Positions 10,493-21,583 are shown, numbered from the stretch's first letter. The stretch is 64,000 nucleotides of DNA from Cercophora sp. LCS_1 (GCA_036250225.1 JAPZLL010000033.1:1-64000); one strand, 5' to 3'. Translations and numbers: made by a program. The notes: generated from the sequence alone by a model not told the origin.

Positions 10493-13400
10493 TCAAGCCG
10501 GGCAAATGGTCCAGGCCCTAGGATCCCTTGATACAAAGCAACACCGTGAACGCTCCATCATGACCACCAGCCATGAGACAGCCTCGGCGAGTCCGGGCGC
10601 AAACTGACGCCTCCCAGGACAGACTGAAGCAGACCAATCTTCATGCGTTGCGATGGCTTCCTTTCCATCAACCCCAAGCCGGTCAATCGTGTAGCCCTTC
10701 AACACAAGCTGAGCCCCGACAGAGCCTTCCTCCAAAACAGCACCGTGCCAAACCGGCAGGAAGGCAGCATAAAACGCATCCACAGTCAGAGGCTTCCAGC
10801 CTCCATCTTGAACCTTGCCATGCACACCGTCCAGACCTTTCAACGCACCCTCAACCGTCGCCCACACCCTCTCCGTACCGGATGCCCACTCAGTATGTTC
10901 AACCTTGAAATCAACAGGTCCCAACACCGGCCTCGCCATATGCTCCCGCCGTACATATCCCTCAATATCACCTTTGACAACCAACCCGTCCACCTTAGGA
11001 CAAGCCCTCGTCCACTTGATAACCGGCCACTTCGTCCCAGACTCAATCAAACTATGCTCCCACCGCAAATACAACCCCGGCCGTCGCACCTCACACGCCC
11101 CACCCTTACACCCCCGCCCCATGACATCCTGCCACAAACAAACCTGCGCAGCAGTCCTCGCAGCCTCACACCCCTCTTCGAATGCTTGATCTTCATGCAT
11201 CTGCAGCCCATCCAAGAACCCAAGCGCCATGCCGTCCATACGCCCCCACGTATCGGGGAACTCGGCTTCCTTCCCGTCCCATGCCGCCTCAAACGCACGC
11301 ACAACGCTCCCCGGCCAGTTCCCATCAAAATACCCAAACAGAAAGACAGCGCGGCAATGATGCCCCGCCTTTACAAACACGTCCACCCATTTTTGTATCA
11401 CACGATATCCGCCCTGGATTTGCGCAATCGCGTTGAATGTCTGACGCAGCCCATCCGGCCTTGCATTGATGTGTTTCGATAACGAAACCATGCCGGCGCG
11501 TATAGCGGTAGGCGCGTACTCAGCTGTGTCGAGACAGTTTATCATCCCCGTTGCCAAATCACGGAGGATGCTTTCCGATTCGAGGGCGGGGTAGCCCAGG
11601 GTGGTGACGGCTGTTGTGTAGGCTTCGGAGAGGAGGGCGATGCCCGCTTTGCAGGATTCTGGGGTGCGGTTGTAGAGGGTGGATAGACCGAGACCGGTTT
11701 TGGCGTCGAGTGTGCGCAGGTTTGCAGGGCCCAGGGTGTGTGTGCGGGCGGCGAGGAGGCGGGTGTACCACGATTGTGAACCGTCTGGACCTTGGGTGCG
11801 GGGTGTGTGGTACAGGGACAGGGCGTGGTTTTCGGCTGTTTGGAAGGCCATTAGTTTATTTGGAGGTGTGTGTTTGAGGGCGTGGCAGAGGGTGTAGGTG
11901 GATATTTCGAGGGCGAGGTGGGAGGGAATGGCGGAGCGGAGCATATAGAAGTGTTCCCAGGAGGTGGTGGTGTGGTTGGCGGGCATTTGATACGGGATGG
12001 CTGGGTCGGTGGCGATCTTGGCAAAGAGAGTGTGGAATTCGGATGGGCTGAAGGCGCAGGGGAATAAGCCCTTGTGAATGGTGTATAACGAGGTGATGTG
12101 ATGGCGGAGTTTTGATTGGAGGGCGAGTCTGATGTCGAGGGTGGAGCTGGCGACAATGCCTGCGGCGGCCTTGGAAAAGTCCCGGTATTGATTATCCGGG
12201 AGGGATAGTTGAACCCAGTTCTTGATGAGTGGGTGAAAGGCGTACTTTCCGTCGCCCAGGGGGTTAAGGATCGAGTATGAAGCGAGGAGGTCGAACGTGC
12301 CTTGGATGTCTGAGTCCCGTTAGTCGCCGCCGCTCCTTTGTGTCCGCTAGGCATGTCTGACCCTGGGTGGACCGTTCCTCGCTGACGAACATCTCGGCCC
12401 GGATTCCAGACGGATCTAGAAATGCAAAGCTAGTGACCATGCCGACAGCCAAGGGATGTGTCGTCGTATTCAGGGCATTCTCGGTCACGTTGAGCGCCGC
12501 TGCCACGCCGTCAGTAATCCCCAGGCCATTTGTATGAGGCGTTATCTTTTCAGAGTCATCGTGACACGTAAAATGCTCCATGTATGCGCTGACGGTCGTT
12601 GATGATCGATGCTGTGACATGTATGCGCCAGCCAGCGAAATTGCGAGTGGGAGATGATCAAAGACCCGAGTAAGATTCCTAGCGCTTTCCCATTCTTTCG
12701 ACATCACGGTCAGTTAGACCCTCTCAGAGATCGAGGATTCTCACCGTCGGTTCCAGACTCGAGCGTTAGCCCGGCTGTGTTCCGCAAGAGTTGGATTGCT
12801 TCATCCTCGTTCAGCTTCCCAACCTCGATCGGTTTCCTGACCCGACCCTTGGTCTTTTTGCTCGATGAAGTTTCCAGTGTTGCCTCCTCGTACTGATTTG
12901 TTGTCACAATCACGGCGCCTCTCAGTGATGCGTTGAGTCTAGAAATGATCTCTAAATGCCACGCGGCACTACCAAAGCTGTCGACATTGTCAGCAACGAG
13001 GAGCCATGGAGGACCGACCTCATAAGGCAGCCAGGAGAGAAATGCTTTCTTGGCATATCGACGCCCTCCTTCTTCATGGAATGGCAGTGATTCCATGCCG
13101 ATCGTACGCATTACCGATTGACATTCAGGCGTTGCGCGATGTTCCTCGGCCTGGCAGTCATGAAGAATCACCTCGAGGCACTTGATCATCGAGTCTATCG
13201 CCGTCTCCTCACTCGTGGCGTCTATCCAGAATATGGACTTGTATTCGGACTGGAATCGGTGCGCGTATTCGAGGGCAATTTGTGTTTTGCCGACACCACC
13301 CGGCCCGTGGAGGATAGTAGGATGGATGGTGCCACCATCGTCAGGAGGGTTAAGATTTTGATGGATTTGTTGAAAAATGCCCTCCCGTCCAGTGAAATGA

Positions 13401-13616
13401 GGATTCCTAGGCCCCGCGACACCGAAGCGGATTGAGCCGACTGCCCGCTTGACGCCAGGCGAGTCGGTGTGTGCAGTGAGGCGAGGGAATGTCGCCGCCA
13501 GGAACAGCTTCAGCGTCACAGTCAGCATTATCGACTAGATATTCAAGTTTTGAAGTGGATCGTACCAATTTCGCTGCTGCAGACGCGGCTGCCATCAGGG
13601 CGTGGTGGCGCCTCAT
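10493..13616 (-). CDS. NB-ARC (STAND/NLR-like) protein with helical repeat tail
   Basis: Four exons: 13566-13616, 12745-13507, 12362-12694 and 10493-12309, with introns of 58, 50 and 52 nt, all GT-AG with CTGAC/CTAAC branch sites; 987 residues. After a short N-terminus (about 40 residues, no effector domain) comes an NB-ARC ATPase: PHFTGRE (about 45-55), P-loop GPGGVGKTQIALEYAH, Walker B-like WLLVADNVDS, sensor AVIVTTNQ, and the GLPL-equivalent HLPLAISLAGAYM. A winged-helix-like stretch follows (YAFHPLIKNWVQLSL), then about 550 residues of helical repeats with TPR-like spacing. Fungal proteins of this class act as signal-induced ATPase switches in non-self recognition and programmed cell death; that role is inferred from the family. 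The usual HET, HeLo or phosphorylase-type effector at the N-terminus is missing or encoded elsewhere. No frame breaks seen. Confidence 0.88.
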
Positions 13617-14378
13617 GGTGCTGGGCGCTGCGCTGGAAAGCCAACCGGGAGGTTAAGGTCCGCAAATCATGTGCTGTTGTGTCGGTAAAACTAGTTATGG
13701 GCAAAGTCATTAGGCTTCCAGGGGAAAGAGAGTATTTAAAAGTTTGTTGATGAAGCGGATACCGCTAGGCACCAGCGCGTCAGCACTAGTATTTCTCCAC
13801 AACGACCGGACGCGGTTGCGAGAAAGTGGGTTGCATCAGGCACCGTTCCTACCGGCTTCGATACACACGTATGCCTCGAAGGGCTTTGCTTTCAATAGAG
13901 ACAAGCCATGCTGAAAATGCGCATTTCAAGGTCATCCTCGGTGTTTGGTCGCCATCAAGGTTTAAAGCCTTGAAATCTTCATCTTGGAGTTGTTTACTGG
14001 TAGCCTGGTATCAGGAAAAGACGTTGCCTATATGCGAATCAGGTAAATCTAGTCGCCACAGATCAATAGCAAAGCTTGTATCATCCTGCAACTTTAACTC
14101 GTGGCTCCTCGGATGTGGCTTGGAGGTTCTGCCGGCAAGGCGTGGGAGCGCTTTTCGCCCGTGGAGCGAGGTAAACCGAAGCCGGCCGAGGATCAAACCT
14201 TGTCCACGACGCCTACATAATCAAGCAACCTCCCAAATTATCCCTGTCCAAAAACTTCCAACTCTCTATTCATTGGCTTTGACAGGACTAGAACGTGGGG
14301 TCGACAGCTGCTTCCGGCTTTCCCCACGTTCGCCAGCAACTGATAACAATATCTAACTAAACTGGCACCCTCACCACC
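13617..14378. other. Divergent intergenic region
   Basis: Probable shared upstream region of the NB-ARC gene (minus) and the F-box-like gene (plus). A TTTTAAATA-type A/T run at about 13732-13741 (minus) could be a TATA-like element for the NB-ARC gene. Open frames inside show no protein family character. Confidence 0.4.
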
Positions 14379-15347
14379 ATGCCAACCCGCGCTGCAAAAC
14401 GCAGAGCAATTGGTTGTGACGCAAGACCAATCCACCCAAAGACGCCCAAGTTTCTCTCATTCCCCGCCGAAATCCGCAACAAGATCTACAAGCTGCTTCT
14501 CGTCCGCGGCGAAATCATCGAGGCCACCTATCGGCGTTTGTCCATTTCTCTGAGCTCTCAGCTCCTCCAAACATGCCGCCAGATCCACACCGAGGGTCTC
14601 TCAGTCCTGTACGGTGAAAACACGTGGGAGATCCGCTTCTACGACAGGCCAGATTTGACTGCCAGCTGTTACCCGGTCGGTATCCGAGGCGCCTTTGATG
14701 ACCGGGAAAGCACAGGTTGGGGCCCTCAGTACTCCCAGTTGTGGAGCGCGGCGCACAAACAAAGGGTTCTTGACCACATCCGAAAGCTCGAGCTTGTTAT
14801 CAACTACGACGATCGCCAAGAGGTCGCCCAACTTCGACCCGACCTGCGACTCTTTGCGAGGCAGCTCAAAAAGGTGCCGCAGCTCAACTACCTGCGGCTC
14901 AGATGCAGTTCGCACTTGTACCCACAACGATATTATCAGCACATTCGGGTCGACGGTAGCCCTGTGAGAGGCCGGGGACGTGTTGAGGTCGTTAAAATAC
15001 TACGGACCTGGCTCGGGTTCCTGCGTGACGTCAAGGAAGTCCACGTGGATATAAATTTGGACGGACATGGCATCCTGGAAGATGAAGCGAAAATGTTGAA
15101 GAAACTCTATCAGAGCTCGGAACCCGAGGAGGGGCCACCGCTCACAGACTTGTATACTTCTCTCGAGGCATTCGCAGAGGATGACAAGTTCTGCAAAGTC
15201 AGTCTCCGCAACGCGCTGTTGGCAACCGAGAATGGTGACGGAGACGGTTTGGAGAAAGCAAGGCGCCAAATCCTGCATATTCTGGCAACTCGTTTGAAGA
15301 TGGTCAAGGGAATCAAAGGCATTGCCAACGAGAAGACGGCAGAATAA
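14379..15347 (+). CDS. F-box-like / 2EXR-type domain protein
   Basis: Intronless, 322 residues. The N-terminal region carries FLSFPAEIRNKIYKLLLV (about residues 27-44), the pattern seen at the start of fungal F-box-like and 2EXR domains, followed by SSQLLQTCRQIHTEGLSVLYG (about 62-82), which is the second conserved block of the same family. The rest is helical with a conserved-looking VKEVHVDINLDG stretch. Such proteins are numerous in moulds; a role as substrate adaptor for ubiquitination is suspected for true F-box members but is not shown for this subfamily. The ATG at 14379 directly precedes a basic, nuclear-signal-like PTRAAKRRA. Confidence 0.8.
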   Translation: MPTRAAKRRAIGCDARPIHPKTPKFLSFPAEIRNKIYKLLLVRGEIIEATYRRLSISLSSQLLQTCRQIHTEGLSVLYGENTWEIRFYDRPDLTASCYPVGIRGAFDDRESTGWGPQYSQLWSAAHKQRVLDHIRKLELVINYDDRQEVAQLRPDLRLFARQLKKVPQLNYLRLRCSSHLYPQRYYQHIRVDGSPVRGRGRVEVVKILRTWLGFLRDVKEVHVDINLDGHGILEDEAKMLKKLYQSSEPEEGPPLTDLYTSLEAFAEDDKFCKVSLRNALLATENGDGDGLEKARRQILHILATRLKMVKGIKGIANEKTAE

Positions 15348-15543
15348 AATGACAAGTCAGCAAACGAACTTCTTCACTCTTGTAGGATTGTAAAATACCA
15401 ACTCAATGTGGCGGTTTGAAAAGGAGGGAATGCACAGTTATTGGTCATGATCATGTATTGTGGTCGTACCAAGAATAGAAGGAGGGAGCTTCCCTCCTCC
15501 ACATAGGTTGCTTGGCGCCTTCCATTGCGGAGTTCGCACTTCA

Positions 15544-15555
15544 AACCCTAACCCT
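15544..15555. repeat. Interstitial telomere-like motif
   Basis: AACCCTAACCCT, two units of the common fungal telomere repeat. Similar short tracts occur at 22182-22193, 22561-22571 and 62601-62613. Confidence 0.6.
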
Positions 15556-15617
15556 GGATCTAGCCACGTGACACCCAAAACACCAAACACATCCACCATC
15601 ACCTTTTTCTCTCAGCC

Positions 15618-16406
15618 TCAAACAGTAACGGTGTGCACATACTTGACCTTCCCACCCTCAAGCCTCAGCTCGTGGCTATCCGGCAGGCTCCCCAACGAAT
15701 CAAACGAACACAGGATATCCACCGACCCAACCGTCTCGTCAATCACATACCGCCTCATCCCATTGTTCTTTGCACTCCCACCCCTCGGTAACGACTTTCC
15801 GCAGGGATTAGTGTACTGGGAACCTTCCACGCGCTCGCAGCTGGCCCCCCATTCTATGCTACTTGAAGCGGTCGCATTAGCCCACATGTTTAGATACGCA
15901 TCCCCATAGTTCTTGAGCAACTCCCGGCTCGGTCTCTGCCCCTCCGGGATGGTGCCCCAGTTCTGCGCTTGGATATACTCGAGCGTCTTTTTGGCGTTGA
16001 AGAACAGCGACCCAGTCGTGGCGGCAATGGTATCAATGACCGAAATGGTGGTGGTATCCTCGCCCGGATGCCGAATCTGCGTAGCCAGGACGTAGGGCTT
16101 CGAGCCGCTCGACGAAATGATCATGGTGTAGCTGGCGCAGGCGACCGTGTCGGCCGTGGACCGGTTCAGGTCGATTTTGAGGGGCTGGCTGAGCACGCCA
16201 CGGGCGATGTCGGCCTTCTTGTTGTTTTCCTGGTAGGTGAAGTTGGTGGTGGCCAGCTTGAGGCCGTCGATTTTGCCAGCCGTGACGGCGGCGATGTAGC
16301 TGTTTGCTGCGGCCAGGAGACCCTCCCGCGTGCATTCGGCTGCCGTGGGAGTGAGGAGGGAGAGAGAGGCTAGGGCGGTGCCTAGGAGGGATTTGGAGGG
16401 AAGCAT
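15618..16406 (-). CDS. Secreted DUF8021 family protein
   Basis: Intronless, 262 residues. A signal peptide (residues 1-23, ending SLLTPTAAEC) is followed by TREGLLAAANSYIAAVTAG, then TNFTYQENNKKADIARGVL, the pattern of fungal secreted DUF8021 proteins, which are predicted to have a SnoaL/NTF2-like cone fold. The C-terminal half contains CERVEGSQYTNPCGKSL, a conserved disulfide-bearing loop, and ends RLEGGKVKYVHTVTV. Its enzymatic activity is not established to my knowledge. Secretion is supported by the leader and by four cysteines able to pair. No defects seen. Confidence 0.82.
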   Translation of the reverse strand: MLPSKSLLGTALASLSLLTPTAAECTREGLLAAANSYIAAVTAGKIDGLKLATTNFTYQENNKKADIARGVLSQPLKIDLNRSTADTVACASYTMIISSSGSKPYVLATQIRHPGEDTTTISVIDTIAATTGSLFFNAKKTLEYIQAQNWGTIPEGQRPSRELLKNYGDAYLNMWANATASSSIEWGASCERVEGSQYTNPCGKSLPRGGSAKNNGMRRYVIDETVGSVDILCSFDSLGSLPDSHELRLEGGKVKYVHTVTV

Positions 16407-17469
16407 GGCGACGCTTTTCCGAAGCTTCCTTGGCAGGAGCCTGAGCGAGGTGAGGTTGACCAGTGTGGTCGGTAAAGTGCTTGGCGGTGACTTGTTTCTT
16501 AAAGGCAGACGATGCGGAGACCCGGATTGTGGGGTCTAGTCGATTGCAATATGGACGGGATTGGCGACTTTAGCCAGGAGCTGGTTCATTATGTCTTTAC
16601 CAATGTCCAATGTCAGGAGCTTGAGACATCTTTGCCATTGGAGCATATTGCCAAATTAGCCATGTTGGAGTTTAGGCTCGTGCCGCATCCACTTCCCCGG
16701 CACCTGTTCTCGGCCATAATTGTAGGGAACCCTTTTTCGCACCCCCTATTTTGCTTTCCCCCATACCCCATCCAATCTTTAACGCCAACCCAAGTAAATA
16801 TTTATATACCTTGACAAGCATACCTATAAAGGAGGCACGCCTTAAAAGCACTGGAAAATCCATATTTTTTATGCCTTTTGGGTTTTCTAAAAGGCGTTTA
16901 GGTCTTTTAAAATAGGGTTCCAGCCTTTTCAAAATAGACTTTGACCTGAGCGCCAATGGCTTTACGTGTGCGACCGAGCAAAATAGGGGTTGTGAAAAAA
17001 TATGTCATAATTGTAGGATAGAAGCCTGTCGCAATCCTCCCCTATTGAAGAAAAAAGCACCTCAGGTGCTAGAATGATCAGGCGGGAGCTGTTGGGTTCT
17101 GTGTGAAAAAACGACCTTCACAGGCCCAGCATTTTGGCAATTGAGCACACAGCAAGATAGTGACGATTTTGCTCAAACGAGATGAACTAGGCTAAGGTAG
17201 GCAACTGCAAAACCTCGACATGCTGACATGCGCAATACAGCCTCTCTTCCAACTCAACTCTCTTCGGATTTCCGAACCTCAAGAATTTCACGCCATCAAA
17301 TAGGGCCTGGTCTTTGAAGCAGGGGTGGAAGCAAGTATTTGGTCCGCGGGAGTGTTTTGTTGATGGGCGCGCAAAGCGCGGCGAGTTCACCGAGTTCATT
17401 GGAGACCCCCTTTCGAGATCCGTCTGCCAGCATCACATCATCCCCCTTCGAGTGTTGGACGAGGGTTGG
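16407..17469. other. A/T-rich intergenic stretch
   Basis: Contains A/T-rich DNA from about 16750 to 17160 with short repeated CTTTTAAAATAG / CCTTTTCAAAATAG words, which look like old, eroded repeat DNA. The reading frame of the downstream repeat gene remains open upstream to 17314 without an ATG, so an upstream exon could end here. Confidence 0.4.
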
Positions 17470-18677
17470 ATGAAGAGGGGCCCCTGTATCGACTGCGGGT
17501 GTAAGCGAGGTACCCTAGCACAGAACGGACTCCCTCGTGCCTTTTCTCACGCTGGAGAGAAGTCAATCTGCAAGGCGTGCACGCGAAAGAGGAGGATAGC
17601 CGCAATGACGGAAGAGGAGAAGGAGATTCGAAGGGAGAACAGAAATGCCTACCAGCAAAAACACCGCGGCAGGATGACAGAGGAGGAGAGGGCCGAGTTC
17701 AACAAGCACGTCCGCAACCAGAGGGCCGAAACGAAGGCCAATATGACGGAAGAAGAGCTGGTCGCCTACAAGGCAAGGAATGCGGAGGGAGACCGGAAGT
17801 ACAGGGCCAAGACCTCAAGTACACCGGAGCAGAAAAAGGCTCGCAATGAACGCCTAAAGGATCGGAGGAAGAAGAGAATTGGCGCAATGACGGAGGAGGA
17901 GAGGCACGCCTTCAGGACGAAAACAGCAGCCCAGAATAAAGTAGCCAAGGCAAAGAGGGCTGCAAAGATGACGGAAGAGGAAAAGAAGGCCCAGAACGCA
18001 AAGTCAGCAAAGGCTCATAGGAAGCGGAAGGCGAGCTGGTCGGAGGATCGAAAGGCCGCACACAACGCCAAAAGAGCGGAAGAATACAGGAAGAAGAGGG
18101 ACAAGACGGCGGACGGGGAGAAGAGGGTCCGCAAAACAAGGAAGGACAAGAAGACAAAGAGGAGAAGAAGGCCACTCAGGCAGAGTGGGCTCAGAGAAAG
18201 ATTTCCTCAATGACCGAGGAAGAGAGGGCTGCTGAGAAGGCAAAGAAATCGAAGAGAGCGAAGGAACTGGCAGCAGTGAGGACAGATGAGGAGAAGAAGA
18301 TCCGCAATGCACAGAATTTGGCAAGCGCCAAGAGGAGGTCGGCCGCCATGACAGAAGAGGAGAGGACAGCCAAGAAGGCAGCCCAAAATGCAAAGAGGGC
18401 AGAAAAGAATAAGAAGAAGGCAGAATCGATGACGGAGGAGGAGAAAGAGGCGGAGAAGGTGGCTAAAAGGGCGAAGAATGCAGAGTGGCGAAAGAAGAGA
18501 GCCGCTTCAATGACAGAGGAGGAGAAGATGGCCGAAAAGGCAAAGAAGGCCGAGTGGAACAAGAAAAGGTCGGCATCTATGACGGAGGAGGAGAAGATGG
18601 CGCGGAATGTAAGGAACGCTGAAGGCGTGAAGAGCAGGCTGGCGTTGATGACGGAGGAGAAAACTGCTTTTAAGAAT
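17470..18677 (+). pseudogene. Lys/Glu-rich MTEEE-repeat protein gene, frameshifted
   Basis: The first ATG is at 17470. The N-terminal part has two cysteine clusters, CIDCGCKRG and ICKACTRKRR, spaced like a zinc-binding knuckle. It is followed by about fifteen repeats of 22-33 residues keyed on xxMTEEEKxA and separated by very basic linkers, which would form long charged alpha-helix. The frame is broken: the first frame runs off into KKTKRRRRPLRQ and stops at 18213. The next frame, opening before ATG 18210, reads KKATQAEWAQRKISSMTEEERAA in register with the repeats, so a small indel lies at about 18120-18165. The 3' end is also lost: at 18678 the sequence enters an inverted-repeat element, whose terminus supplies the present last 16-18 codons (to 18731). 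I know no function for this family. Confidence 0.65.
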
Positions 18678-18992
18678 AAGCTCTATTTTCCGCACACCCC
18701 ATTTTTATTCCTGGCACACCGCTTCCACTAATCACCCTGGCCCGCCAATATGTCTGTGTGCCTTTTGAATGCCGCTTCCACCGCACTTTGAAATTGTTGA
18801 CACGTTTTTATTTAAATCGAATGCGTGTTTGAAATTCCACATACCCAATTTATTAATTATCAGTGCCTTTCTGAAATGGATAGAGGCCGAAATGTGGTAA
18901 TAGTTGCCCTTAGTGGCGCTGCCGAGGGCCAGGGTTGTATGTGGGCTCGGTGTATCAAAACACAAAAATGGGGTGTACGAGGGATAGAGCTC
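18678..18992. mobile_element. 315-bp MITE-like element with about 66-bp terminal inverted repeats
   Basis: The left end (18678-18744) and the reverse complement of the right end (18926-18992) share AGCTCTAT, then CGCACACCCC or its one-base variant CGTACACCCC, then ATTTTT, and further in a CCCTGGCCC block, with only scattered differences. The interior is A/T-rich and non-coding. Solo ends of the same family lie at 7977-8042 and 53885-53952. The target-site duplication is not clear; ATAA occurs next to both ends but not at an identical offset. The insertion interrupts the MTEEE-repeat gene. Confidence 0.75.
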
Positions 18993-19259
18993 ATAAAAAT
19001 AAGAGGAAGAGCAGTGCTAAAAGGGGGGGAACAATGGGGAAAACAAGAACCAAAGTAATTGGAGCGCAGAGTGTAGACAGTAGATTTTGGGACGTCATTA
19101 TGCGGACACAAGGCAATGGGAGTACAGAGAGCAGATTTAGGGACGGCATTTGGTGGGCGCAAGGCAATGGCACACCTTGCCAGTAGGCGTTAGCTAACTG
19201 GCATCCATCCCTGACCCCCGCAATGCCCAGTTACCCTCAAACCTCCGCGAGCTTCTCCT

Positions 19260-19778
19260 TCAGAAATTAAGCAGAAGTATTGTACGACGATTGCCATTCT
19301 TTCCCTTCGCCGAATTCTTGGGGGCGGCGCGGGCGCCCTTAGTGCCCTTAATGGGCGTGGTAGCGGTCTTGGCTACCTTCTCAGATGCCTTAGCCTCTAA
19401 TAAATAAGGTATATTAGCTAAGCTTAAGAAGGAGGAGATTCATGGTCTTCTTACTCTTGGAAGGCAGGGCCCTTCCGAGCTTGAGGCTCTTGCGCTTTGT
19501 GGGGGTGATGGGCGCCGCATTGCCCTCACTCTCCAGTTCCTCGACATCGTTCTCTGAGTCAAGGTCGGAGTCCAGCGCAAGGGGGGCCGGGGCGCGAGAG
19601 GCCGGAGCTTCATCATCATTCTCAAAGCCTAAAGATTAACTAGGAATAATATTACTGGGAATAATGATTACTTACCCTCGATGAGGAGCTTCGCCGCGCG
19701 GCTTATGCCCATACCCTAGGCTTTGTAGCCCTTGACAATGGAGAGGAAAGTCGCCTCCATGTTGTTGCTGGGAGCCAT
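19260..19778 (-). pseudogene. Small nuclear-type gene with an in-frame stop
   Basis: Three exons, 19676-19778, 19455-19628 and 19260-19396, with two clean introns (GTAAGT...TTTAG and GTAAGA...GCTAAT...TTAG), keep frame across 414 nt. Exon 1 reads MAPSNNMEATFLSIVKGYKA, then a TAG, then GMGISRAAKLLIEG. The start resembles short fungal Myb/HTH-like proteins that begin with a FLxxV helix. Exon 2 is acidic (DSDLDSENDVEELESE) and exon 3 is lysine-rich (KVAKTATTPIKGTKG). The premature stop at codon 21 argues for a pseudogene; translation could also restart at the following ATG, giving a shorter protein. Nucleic-acid binding is only suggested by charge. Confidence 0.5.
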
Positions 19779-19930
19779 TTTCAATATCACCTCTGGGTAC
19801 TGGTTGTAGTTGGAGTTGATCGAAAACGAAGCTATACTTGTTTTGTGTTTGGGTAGAAAGGAAATAAAACTGGAGTAGGCTTGGAAAAGCTATTTATGTT
19901 TACTTCTGGTACGAGAAACGGCGTTCTGTC

Positions 19931-20098
19931 CATTGTCCCATTCACCCCAATAGAATGCACGCCTTCCATTGTTTTTATCTGAATAGGCGCACTGACCCCA
20001 CCTTCCCATTTCTATTGTGCAGCCCTGCAAGCATGCTGCCTATTGTCCCATTCACCAGAAGGAACGCACACACCTGCTATTATTATCCTTCTGAATAG
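19931..20098. repeat. Imperfect direct repeat, two copies
   Basis: The 19931-19986 segment (CATTGTCCCATTCACC...ATCTGAATAGG) is repeated with changes at 20041-20098 (TATTGTCCCATTCACC...TTCTGAATAG), about 110 bp apart. It lies upstream of the acidic-protein gene. Confidence 0.65.
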
Positions 20099-20258
20099 AG
20101 GTCTGGGCTTCCTGCCTGGGCCTCACGCCGCGCCTTCTCTGCACATTTTTAACTTTCGCCTCTTTGCGGATTTCTTCTCTTTCTCTTTTCCCTTACCAAA
20201 CTTCCACAACCACATCACCATTCCGTCTCCATTTGGCAACTGGACGAAGGAAGTGACT

Positions 20259-21583
20259 ATGCCGCGCAACATGGCTTCCAATCGGAACCCGGTTTCTGAC
20301 GACGGCAAAGACGTCTACATTGAGTCGTCGGGTCCCGATGACGCCGTCATAGCTGCTGTTTGTTTACCCCACTCTGTTCTAGTGGTATTTTCATAACTAA
20401 CAATCGGTGACAGTTCGTGGGGGCGTTCAGCACGGTGTGGGAGAATGAAGAACTTTGGGAGGGTGTTGACCGCAACCGCATCATTAGAACGATGTCCAAG
20501 GCCCTTCTTTCGTTGATCGACAAGACCGACAGCGATGATGGCGAAGATGACGAGGACAACGAGGGGGAGGAGAGTGACGATGAGGAAGAAGAAGAGGAGG
20601 AGAGCGACAACGACGAAGAGGACGACGAGGACGACGACGCCGAAATGACCGACGCGATTGATTTCAACATACCAGTTGGCATTACCCTCAACCTCAGCCA
20701 CACATACCTAGCTAGCGATCTCGAGGACCTCCGTTCTTTGGCGGCCCAAGCTCTGCTCAACTTGACAATCGACGTTCGGCATCGAAACTCGACCACGCAG
20801 CACACGCTCACAGCTTCAGAGGTCGAAACAATCACAACTACGTTCTTCAAGGACATGGTTGGCATAGTTTTGGCCCGCGTCACTGCTGTTGTCGATGAGA
20901 CCAACGATGACAATTTATCAACTGGAGCCAATATCCTGAGCCAAGAGGCTGGTGTCCCAGAGACGATGAGAGCACTCTTCAGGAGTATCGCAACGCTCAA
21001 GATTGCCGGTGACCGGCTCAGCACCATACAGAACATCCAGCACAACATCGCCCTGGTCAATTTCAACACCGAGTGGGAATGCATTAAGGCCTCACTTGAC
21101 CGGGGCGATGCAACGGGCAGGGAGATCGCCAAGTATATCAGGCCCGCTGGCAGAGGTGTGCGCAAGATTAGTCAGGCCAAGGCAGTAGTCTGTGAGAAAC
21201 TCGGCATTACTTCTTCCAAGTTTAATGACCTGTACCGGTCCAGTCACGTTGCCTCCGCCATGGTCCGTACTTTTGGCCGAGGTGCGGTGTTGTTTTTGCC
21301 GAACGGTATAAGCGGGTAAGTTCACCTCTTCAATTTTCTTTACACCAACTGACCGGTTATATTCAGGAATCGAGGCGGCATGCCGTATATCTCAGCGGTC
21401 CTCCAAATCTTCATGAGGATTCGCAGGGCAGACGAGACGAAGGTCCTCCGCTGCCTGGCCAGCAAGCTGGATGCTGCCATTGTCCAGTTCGTCCGCAGGA
21501 AGAAGGCATTTCCTTGGGACATCGAGACAAAGAACCTCCCCGTTGAGTCTCTTCAGGCTGCGTTGGACTTTTTGAACTCTTAG
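20259..21583 (+). CDS. Unknown protein with long acidic tract
   Basis: Three exons, 20259-20357, 20414-21315 and 21367-21583, with introns of 56 and 51 nt; 405 residues. Residues about 70-110 form a nearly pure Asp/Glu tract (encoded by GA-rich DNA at 20530-20645). It is followed by a helical region with a hydrophobic core (FNIPVGITLNLSHTYL, DLRSLAAQALLNLTIDV, VETITTTFFKDMVGIV). The last exon ends with a compact helical segment (LQIFMRIRRADETKVLRCL ... SLQAALDFLNS). No family recognised. The acidic run resembles histone-chaperone or nucleolar proteins in composition only. Splice sites are textbook and the protein is not repetitive outside the tract, so I consider it a real gene. Confidence 0.7.

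Noticed and set aside
17699..18562. Minus-strand Ser/Pro-rich open frames
   Set aside because: Antisense shadow of the MTEEE repeat gene; composition is explained by reading GAG/AAG codons backwards.
20347..21165. Ser-rich minus-strand frame opposite the acidic protein
   Set aside because: Ser runs are antisense GA-rich codons of the acidic tract.
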